In this document: piece by piece, positions 57,303 to 64,000 of the stretch
How the letters are laid out: each line of letters opens with the position of its first letter
Position numbering within the stretch: position 1 is the first letter of the stretch
From: a virus
Length of the DNA stretch: 64,000 nucleotides
IMG/VR virus record: IMGVR_UViG_3300009103_000007
Location: 1-64,000 of that record
Strand: one strand, 5' to 3'
Made by a program: the position numbers and the translations under genes
The notes under the pieces: generated by a model
Databases searched by the model: none
What the model was told of the DNA's origin: nothing
The model's input: only the letters and a program-made list of their open reading frames with translations

Positions 57303-59965
57303 TGGCCGTAAAAAGATATACTGCAAGCAAAGACAATACTGTTACGAATTCCTATAAATTTAATTTAACTTCGAGGGCTTATAGCTCGAATATGGGGAGT
57401 TCTGATATAATGGAGATATATTCCATATTTGGGCAGGCCAACTCTTCTTCATTGGAAAAAACACGTATTTTGGTAGACTTCCCCATAGAAGAGATACACA
57501 AAGATCGCTTAGCCTCCACAATACCGCGTTCCGGATCGGTTAAGTTTTACATGGTGTTGACGAATGCTGAACATGGCCAAAGCACACCAGAAAAATATAC
57601 AATTTCAGCAATTCCGATTTTAAGAGAGTGGGATGAGGGATACGGCCTTGACATGGAGTCTTTTTTAGATGAGGGAGCAAGCAACTGGCTTTCAGCTAGT
57701 GACGGCAATCTGTGGCACACACAGGGGGGAGACTACAGAGACTACCATATTAATCCATACACAGCAGTGCCAAACGAATATACGCAGTATTTAAAATCCG
57801 GTATCGAAAATATAGAGATGGATGTAACCCACATAGTGGAAGAATGGATCTCTGGGCAAGCAAATGATATGCCAAGTGCTACATCAAAAATTGTTTTTAC
57901 TAATGATATCAGTAGGTTCTCTGGATCAACGTTAACACTTTATTCTCACGAAGGCCAGCAGGGTATCTTTAAATTTACTCGCGGAAATGGCGGAACTACC
58001 GTTTCAGCTGGCGAGCCTACCGGCTCATCAGGAAATACTCACTATGTCCCCACAGGATCTAACGTTTCGGAATTAATAACGAACTTATATGATTCTGTGG
58101 TATCAGCTTTTTCTAGTAAAATATACGGACAAGTAGAGACAGGAAACAGATCGATGGAACTCACACAATCTTCAGGTGGGTTTTTTGGAAACACTGTCAT
58201 AACTGCATCCGTTCATCAAACTAGCTCAATTACAATTTCAGCTGGCAATATAGCGGATGGTGATAGGTTTGAAATAAGATTTGCCGGCTTGAACCTTACT
58301 AGTAAGTTTTATTCATTTACAGCTTCTGGCGACGCCGGCACATACAATTTTGATAAAGGCGCCTCAAACGTGGCCGCAGCAACAAATCTATATACGAAGA
58401 TAAAGAGCACCGCAGAAGTTGCTAACTATATGGAGCCATCCAACCCATCGAACGGTGTAGTGGTGTTAAAAATGTTTAAACCAGGCCCAGTTTACGGATC
58501 CGGTAGCGTATCATTTAGGTTGAGATCCGGTGGCACAATCCCTGCCTCGCGCGTAGAGATAAACGGAATTAGTAATGAGGTCGATTCAAATATTAATCAG
58601 ATCAATTTTAATCCACCGAGTATATATCAAAGTCTGCCGCCGGTATTTACTGGTGGTGAATCAGCGCCATCTAATGGACTTCTTTTAAAGCTATCTGGAT
58701 CTTATGAAGCGGGGTCGCTAAAGAGATCTTTTTATACGAAGAAATTTTTTGCAAGAGGTTCTCAGTATTTCTTTCACAGGCCTAGACTTGAAGCGCGCTG
58801 GGATTCGTCCATGAAAGATGATAGGGGTTCTGTGTATAAATCAAGCAGTCTGGCAGAAGAAGCTGATAATTTGAATTCGATTTTCCTGTATAATAGACAA
58901 AGGGGTGGTTTGACTGACCTTCCAAATACTTCCTCTTATCTGCTTGCGCAATTGGTAACATCTTCTACGGGAGGCACTCCTGAAACTCTCAGTAAAGGAG
59001 GAGGAGTTTCTCCTGGCGCTTTAACATATATAACTGCAAGCAGGATGGATAAGGGTGTATATCGAGCACAGTTTGCATATCCTGGGAATTCAGCGACGTT
59101 ATATGATATGTGGTACCGCGGCGAAAAGAAAACAAAAGCAACAGCAACACTTTCTGTGACAGAGTCTCCAACGGCCGGGAACACAATAACCATAATAGAC
59201 AACAGCGAAACACCAGTAAGTAAAACATATATTGCCCATCAGGATGGCAGCCTTTCTGATCTTCATTTTGATGTTGATGGCAGCCAGCAGACTGTAGCTT
59301 TGGCGATTAAAGCAGCGATCGAATCTTCGGGAGGCCACAACGGCACAATACTTGTTTCAGATCCCGTCAACACAACGGGTAATACTTGGGCAATTACTCT
59401 AACTCAGAATGTCGAGGGCCCTACCGGAAATACAACAATTACAAGCAACGTGACAAATCTTGATGCCGGCTCAGGAGTCGCAAAGAACGGCGAATTTTCT
59501 GGGGGAGCGGTTCCGATAACTGCACTTGGGATAACTGGATCTCCGTTTACCATAAGAAAAATGGAGCACGATTTTTACCACCATACACCCTCATACTTGA
59601 CAAAGATAATAAACCTCAAACCGTCTTACAACAGCAACGAGAGGGTAACTTTTAGAGTTTTTACGAGAGATAAAAATTGGGCACCCAACGTTTACAGCAA
59701 AGCAACAAACAAAGTCCCAATTTCCAATATTAGAGACGGGTATTATAAACTTAAGAGAGTGGCTGATGACTTGACAGTAATACCATACTCTACGGGAAGT
59801 GTGCCTAGTTATTCTTCCATGTCTTATGATTTGAGTGGTAGTTATTTTGATTTAGATATGTCTTTATTGGAGTCTGGATATCTTTACGAAATTAGTTTCC
59901 TTTACAGGTTCGGTGGAGATTATGTTGAACAAAAGGAAAAATTTAAGTTCAGAGTAGAAGCATGA
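57302..59965 (+). CDS. Baseplate/tail structural protein with repeated beta modules, 887 aa
   Basis: The N-terminal part (MAVKRYTASKDNTVTNSYKFNL...GSSDIMEIYSIFGQ) resembles the DNRLRE-like modules of surface proteins. After about residue 222 there are three beta-rich modules sharing the layout Gly-Asn-Thr strand, Ala-rich helix, then LTQ/LKM strand and GNT: about 222-303, 310-406 and 613-720. The third has IKAAIESSGGHNG...AITLTQNVEGPTGNTTI. The composition is rich in Ser/Thr/Gly. It follows gp6 by a one-base overlap, so a peripheral baseplate or fibre-attachment role is likely. No T4 homologue can be named. Confidence 0.65.
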   Translation: MAVKRYTASKDNTVTNSYKFNLTSRAYSSNMGSSDIMEIYSIFGQANSSSLEKTRILVDFPIEEIHKDRLASTIPRSGSVKFYMVLTNAEHGQSTPEKYTISAIPILREWDEGYGLDMESFLDEGASNWLSASDGNLWHTQGGDYRDYHINPYTAVPNEYTQYLKSGIENIEMDVTHIVEEWISGQANDMPSATSKIVFTNDISRFSGSTLTLYSHEGQQGIFKFTRGNGGTTVSAGEPTGSSGNTHYVPTGSNVSELITNLYDSVVSAFSSKIYGQVETGNRSMELTQSSGGFFGNTVITASVHQTSSITISAGNIADGDRFEIRFAGLNLTSKFYSFTASGDAGTYNFDKGASNVAAATNLYTKIKSTAEVANYMEPSNPSNGVVVLKMFKPGPVYGSGSVSFRLRSGGTIPASRVEINGISNEVDSNINQINFNPPSIYQSLPPVFTGGESAPSNGLLLKLSGSYEAGSLKRSFYTKKFFARGSQYFFHRPRLEARWDSSMKDDRGSVYKSSSLAEEADNLNSIFLYNRQRGGLTDLPNTSSYLLAQLVTSSTGGTPETLSKGGGVSPGALTYITASRMDKGVYRAQFAYPGNSATLYDMWYRGEKKTKATATLSVTESPTAGNTITIIDNSETPVSKTYIAHQDGSLSDLHFDVDGSQQTVALAIKAAIESSGGHNGTILVSDPVNTTGNTWAITLTQNVEGPTGNTTITSNVTNLDAGSGVAKNGEFSGGAVPITALGITGSPFTIRKMEHDFYHHTPSYLTKIINLKPSYNSNERVTFRVFTRDKNWAPNVYSKATNKVPISNIRDGYYKLKRVADDLTVIPYSTGSVPSYSSMSYDLSGSYFDLDMSLLESGYLYEISFLYRFGGDYVEQKEKFKFRVEA

Positions 59966-62900
59966 CAAATTATAGAGATAAATATCGGAATCGCCCATCC
60001 CGCAAACTTACTGAATTTGATTCAACCGAAAGGAAGAATATTTTTTTCAATAAGCGAGGAGAAAACATACTCGCCAATAAAGATATTGATGATATAACAC
60101 CACTGGATGCTGAATCTGAAAGATTTATAAGAGCGTTCATTAAGAAAAAGACAAGATATGTTCCAGAAATGGATCATAACGATCCATCGACGTTTGCTTT
60201 TTATGGCTCGGCCGAAAAATATTATGAAGACTCAATTTCTCGCATATATGATACATATCCATATGATGGGTCCAAAGCAGAACGTTTAGAATGGTTCTTA
60301 AGCTCTTCTTATTTAGACATTTATATGTTTGAGCACGAGTACCCAAAGAGTACCGGATATGTTAAACTTTCTCCTGAAGGTTGGGGGTTGAAGGAGGCGT
60401 CTGATAGTAAGTATGGAAAGCCTGCTAATCTGCAATATATATATTTTAACGGCGGCCCACACAAAAACAACATATATAATGCTGCTAAAAATAGAGAAAG
60501 TAATTTAAAAATTGATGGAGCAAAAGGAAACACTGTAGAATTTTGGCTAAAAAAGAAAGCGTACGTATCTTCCACATTGACAACGCGGGAAGTGTTGTTC
60601 GATGTGCACGCCAGTAGAATTACCGCCTCTACTGACAATGATTATGCACGCTTTAGAGTAGAGCTTGATCAATCTGTTACTTCGGGTAGTCCTTTTCGGG
60701 TTACTTATTTGTCTGGAGCAGTAGGGTTCGATTCGGAACTTATTGGCAAGAATATCACCAAGGCCTCGGTGGCTGATGATTCTTGGCACCACTATGCTAT
60801 AACGGTCAAGCACTCTGGATCTTCTGGCCTGTGCGCCAAGCTTTATGTCGACGGCGCGCTCGAAGATGTGAAAAAGCAAGAAATAACTTCTTTTGGATCC
60901 GTGGATCGCCATCTTGTGGGCACCGTTGGTGCTTTGGTTGCTGAAGATGGCACCGCCGGCGGCCTTGGATGGGGGAAGTTATCCGGATCACTAGACGAAT
61001 TTAGGTATTGGAAAGAAGAAAGGTCCTCGAAACAGATAGGCAGATATTGGTATAGCCCCGTAGCTGGAGGAACAGACAAAGATCACTCCAACGCTTCCTT
61101 GGGTTTATACTATAAGTTCAACGAAGGTCTTACATCACCTATCCGCGACAGGACAATATTAGATTATTCCGGCCGGATTTCTAATGGTAAGTTTGTTGGC
61201 TATACTTCGTCTTGCAGATCCACATCTTCAGCAATAACTGAAGCTTCAGTTATATCCGAATCTGGCTTTGTGGAAAAGGGCGACCCAATCGTTAACAAAG
61301 AAAACACACAAGTTATAGCACTGCAAGAGAATTACTCTAAAAAAGGCAGTTCACATGATAGATCAAACCTCTCTTCGATGCAGAATACTATACCCGCCTA
61401 CATTACTGAATCCGGCGGTCCATTGTTCCAGGAATTGCTGCAGGTTGTATCCTCTGCTTTTGACGATATTTATATAAAAATAAAACTTTTACCAAAAATA
61501 AAAGATTACACTTATCATGACTTTTTTAACAAAAAGGGCACATCTAAGGTATTAAGGGACAACAACTTTTTACTTGGATGTGAATCTTCTGAGGATTTCG
61601 AATTTGTTGGCAGCCATATAAAACCATGGATAAGCTACATCTTGGAACATTTTGGGCTTGTTTCTAGAAATGTTTTTGCAAATGTTGAAGTATTTGAACA
61701 TTTTTCTAATAGAGCCGAGAAAGTCACTTACGAGCAGCAGCTTCATGAAGTAAAGAATGTAATTTTATCCAACATACACAGAAACCTCCCACTCTTGTAT
61801 AAAACAAAAGGAACGGAACAATCCTTCAGGAACTTGATAAGGTGCTTTGGTGTGGATGATGAGTTGGTGCGACTTAATGTTTACGCTAATAACGAAGAGT
61901 ACAAAATAAGTAACAATGCTACGTATTCTATTTTGAAACCCAAGAGTGTCGACTTCACAGATAAGGATTACTTGGGTACCATTTATCCTATTGCTGCCGC
62001 AAGTGACGAGAGAAGCTATATAACTGCCTCCTCTGGACAGATTCCAATCACCGTGGAGGGTAATTTTATTTTTCAAGAAGGCAAAGACGAAACTCAAAGC
62101 TTTGAAAAGACCTCCCTATTTGGAATGTATTCGGTAGAAGGAAAACAAACATCCAGCGATTTATCTTGGGCCAGCCCATCGTCTGGCTCATTTCAGGTAT
62201 ATGCAAGCAAATATAAAAAGCACGGAAACCGCGCTCAATTTGTTCTAGAGAGCGCTTCAGATTTATTTGAAACGGTAACTTCTTCATATTTTCCAGATGT
62301 TTATGATGGTAGTCATTGGAATATCTCTGTTAGGATGGGGAAATACTCCGATTTAAAATATGATGTTGCTGCTAGTTCATCGGTAGGTACACACGCTGTT
62401 GAATTTGCGGGATACAATTACGATCTAGACGTTCTTAAACATAGTTTTTACGTTACAAAAAGCATTGCAGCAACAGATTATGAGGCTTTCTGCAAAAGCA
62501 ACATGGCGCCATATCTTGGAGCCCAGAGAACAAACTTTTCTGGATCGAGTATCACCCCGGCTGATTCCCGTGCCCTCTCGTTTAATGTTTGGCACGACAA
62601 GCTGTCGGAACTTGAACTGAAGGAGCATGCGAAAAATCCACTGTCTTATGGCCGACAGGACCCACAGTTCGTTTCTAATTTTGATGTTGGTAAGAACCTC
62701 TCAGGTCAAGATTCTTTAGTCCTTAGGTGGCAATTTTCAGACATTACAGCATCTTCTGGCAATGGTGAATTATCTGTGGTGGATTATACCAGCGGGTCAT
62801 TATATAGATCGACAAGTGCCGGGTATAAATATCCTGGTAAGGGATTTGGTTTTGCATCCACGACAGGCTCCATAAGACAAGAATTCCTTCCAGTAACAAA

Positions 62901-64000
62901 ATATGCAGGAATAGATAACGTCTACACTAGCGATAGGGTTAAAATAAGAACTATTGATTCTACTGCTTACGAGGCAGACTCTAGACCAATTACTTATTAT
63001 TTTACATTTGAGAAGAGCATGTATCAGGCGATATCAGAGGAGATGATGAATTTCTTTTCTGGAGTTAAGGGTCTGAACAATTTGTTGGGCGACCCTATCA
63101 ACAAATATAGGGAAAACTACAAACTTCTTGGAAAGCTTAGGCAAAGATTTTTTGAAAAAGTTGAATCGGATATTGAGTTTGAAAGATATATTCAATATTA
63201 CAGATGGATAGATGATTCTTTATCAAATTTCTTAAATCAGCTTACACCATTATCGTCCGAGTTTTCGGACAGAATAAGAGATATTGTAGAGAGTCATGTT
63301 CTGGAGAGAAACAAATACCAACACAAATTTCCAACCTTAGAACCAAAAGATGGAGATTTAGAAGCTCATGTTATGGGTATCAACGAACTATTATATGATT
63401 GGGAATTCGGACATGCACCCCCAGTAGATACCGATAAGGTTATAACACACAGACCGCTCATAAAAGCTGTTTATTTTCCGGGGGGATTCAATGCCAACCC
63501 AGGCGGCGATGATGAATTAATAATTGATAAAATTAGCAAATCACTATCTTTTAATAATGCCCCGATAGCTCGCAACAGCCCAAGTACAATATCTAGTTAT
63601 TCACTAGCGGGCACAGAATTTATAGTAGGCAATAGCCCGTCCGGAGACTGGTCAGGCCAAGCTGGAAAGCTAGCAACTTGGGATGCAGAAAATTCTGAAT
63701 GGGATTTTTCCGTGAACCCATATGGTGAGAATCCTGGATACAACGCGTTCACTATAAGTGCGTGGATAAATATTTCTTCATATCATGGAAACAACGCATC
63801 CGACAAGAGGATAATATTAGAGAAGAGTTACGAATATAAATTAGCAATGGATTACAAGCTTTCCAGCGGCAATAATGTTCCGGACAAGTTGCAATTTTTC
63901 ATATACGACCAGGGCACAAATGGTTACAGCAGCACCAATCGTATGCAGTTGCTATCATCGACTGCAGCTGCCACAATGACTGATCATGAATTTCATCATG
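59962..64000 (+). CDS. Large baseplate/fibre protein with LamG domain, 3' end outside window
   Basis: ATG 59962 overlaps the previous stop (ATGA) and the frame is open to the last base, giving at least 1346 residues. It begins MTNYRDKYRNRPSRKLTEFD. Residues about 175-340 form a LamG/concanavalin-like domain (NTVEFWLKKK, SWHHYAITVKHSG, LYVDGALEDV, GSLDEFRYWKEE), a glycan-binding or structural fold. A second domain of that type seems to start near 1255 (YNAFTISAWINISSYHG, IILEKSYEYKLAM). Between them lie helical segments such as LYKTKGTEQSFRNLIRCFGVDDEL. It could be a baseplate protein carrying receptor-binding domains. Confidence 0.75.
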   Translation, partial: MTNYRDKYRNRPSRKLTEFDSTERKNIFFNKRGENILANKDIDDITPLDAESERFIRAFIKKKTRYVPEMDHNDPSTFAFYGSAEKYYEDSISRIYDTYPYDGSKAERLEWFLSSSYLDIYMFEHEYPKSTGYVKLSPEGWGLKEASDSKYGKPANLQYIYFNGGPHKNNIYNAAKNRESNLKIDGAKGNTVEFWLKKKAYVSSTLTTREVLFDVHASRITASTDNDYARFRVELDQSVTSGSPFRVTYLSGAVGFDSELIGKNITKASVADDSWHHYAITVKHSGSSGLCAKLYVDGALEDVKKQEITSFGSVDRHLVGTVGALVAEDGTAGGLGWGKLSGSLDEFRYWKEERSSKQIGRYWYSPVAGGTDKDHSNASLGLYYKFNEGLTSPIRDRTILDYSGRISNGKFVGYTSSCRSTSSAITEASVISESGFVEKGDPIVNKENTQVIALQENYSKKGSSHDRSNLSSMQNTIPAYITESGGPLFQELLQVVSSAFDDIYIKIKLLPKIKDYTYHDFFNKKGTSKVLRDNNFLLGCESSEDFEFVGSHIKPWISYILEHFGLVSRNVFANVEVFEHFSNRAEKVTYEQQLHEVKNVILSNIHRNLPLLYKTKGTEQSFRNLIRCFGVDDELVRLNVYANNEEYKISNNATYSILKPKSVDFTDKDYLGTIYPIAAASDERSYITASSGQIPITVEGNFIFQEGKDETQSFEKTSLFGMYSVEGKQTSSDLSWASPSSGSFQVYASKYKKHGNRAQFVLESASDLFETVTSSYFPDVYDGSHWNISVRMGKYSDLKYDVAASSSVGTHAVEFAGYNYDLDVLKHSFYVTKSIAATDYEAFCKSNMAPYLGAQRTNFSGSSITPADSRALSFNVWHDKLSELELKEHAKNPLSYGRQDPQFVSNFDVGKNLSGQDSLVLRWQFSDITASSGNGELSVVDYTSGSLYRSTSAGYKYPGKGFGFASTTGSIRQEFLPVTKYAGIDNVYTSDRVKIRTIDSTAYEADSRPITYYFTFEKSMYQAISEEMMNFFSGVKGLNNLLGDPINKYRENYKLLGKLRQRFFEKVESDIEFERYIQYYRWIDDSLSNFLNQLTPLSSEFSDRIRDIVESHVLERNKYQHKFPTLEPKDGDLEAHVMGINELLYDWEFGHAPPVDTDKVITHRPLIKAVYFPGGFNANPGGDDELIIDKISKSLSFNNAPIARNSPSTISSYSLAGTEFIVGNSPSGDWSGQAGKLATWDAENSEWDFSVNPYGENPGYNAFTISAWINISSYHGNNASDKRIILEKSYEYKLAMDYKLSSGNNVPDKLQFFIYDQGTNGYSSTNRMQLLSSTAAATMTDHEFHH

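Overview
The window looks like part of a large T4-like (myovirus-type) phage genome, probably marine, infecting a Gram-negative bacterium. Evidence: gp25-like and gp6-like baseplate wedge genes, a gp55-like late sigma factor, a PhoH/ClpP/Cas4-like auxiliary set, almost all genes tightly packed on the + strand with ATGA overlaps, and secreted proteins of Gram-negative type (an outer-membrane-barrel-like protein and a lipoprotein-like protease). The assignment is by gene content; no prohead protease, major capsid protein, terminase or polymerase is in view.

Layout. (1) 1-7531: small genes, an unusual ligase-like/cytidylyltransferase fusion, an L,D-transpeptidase-like enzyme, a Cys-rich microprotein and several proteins with a short N-terminal leader ending in L-x-E. 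(2) 7531-7965: a phage tmRNA (ssrA) that starts on the last base of the preceding stop codon, followed by two strong hairpins. (3) 8010-20577: an array of cargo genes whose products nearly all begin with a leader such as MKLIMENWKRFLKE followed by a predicted cut after E. The leader resembles the T4 capsid-targeting sequence and gp21 cleavage site. Several cargo bodies are cell-wall-acting folds: a serine DD-peptidase/beta-lactamase-like protein, a LysM-zincin, a MepA-like endopeptidase and an alpha/beta-hydrolase-like protein. There is also a 997-residue protein with hydrophobic segments. In 8010-10358 the genes are separated by five copies of a short element almost identical to the 3' end of bacterial tmRNA. 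An M15 peptidase and a full-length DnaK lie within this block. (4) 20581-26901: small regulatory and housekeeping genes, TilS next to a tRNA with CAT anticodon (probably tRNA-Ile2), a ClpP-like protease, a trypsin-like lipoprotein on the - strand (the only convincing - strand gene), PhoH, a zincin and a Cas4-like nuclease. (5) 26904-38180: a glycan cluster with two glycosyltransferases, a PseB-like dehydratase, an RmlD-like reductase, two NeuB-like synthases, a GNAT, a cytidylyltransferase, a cupin, three DUF115/Maf-like domains, a methyltransferase and a HAD phosphatase. It looks like a partial nonulosonic (sialic/pseudaminic-like) acid pathway with transferases. (6) 38177-40575: small conserved phage genes and the late sigma factor. 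(7) 40596-64000: virion and baseplate genes, including one 4299-codon ORF, gp25, gp6, an 887-residue structural protein and a LamG-containing protein running off the end.

How it could fit together (inference): housekeeping and middle genes are read from sigma70-like promoters, and the structural and cargo genes from gp55-type late transcription. The cargo proteins would be packed in the head through their leaders, trimmed by a prohead protease and delivered with the DNA to act on the envelope or cytoplasm. The glycan cluster would decorate the virion or the host surface. The most novel feature is the tmRNA-anchored array of interchangeable cargo cassettes.
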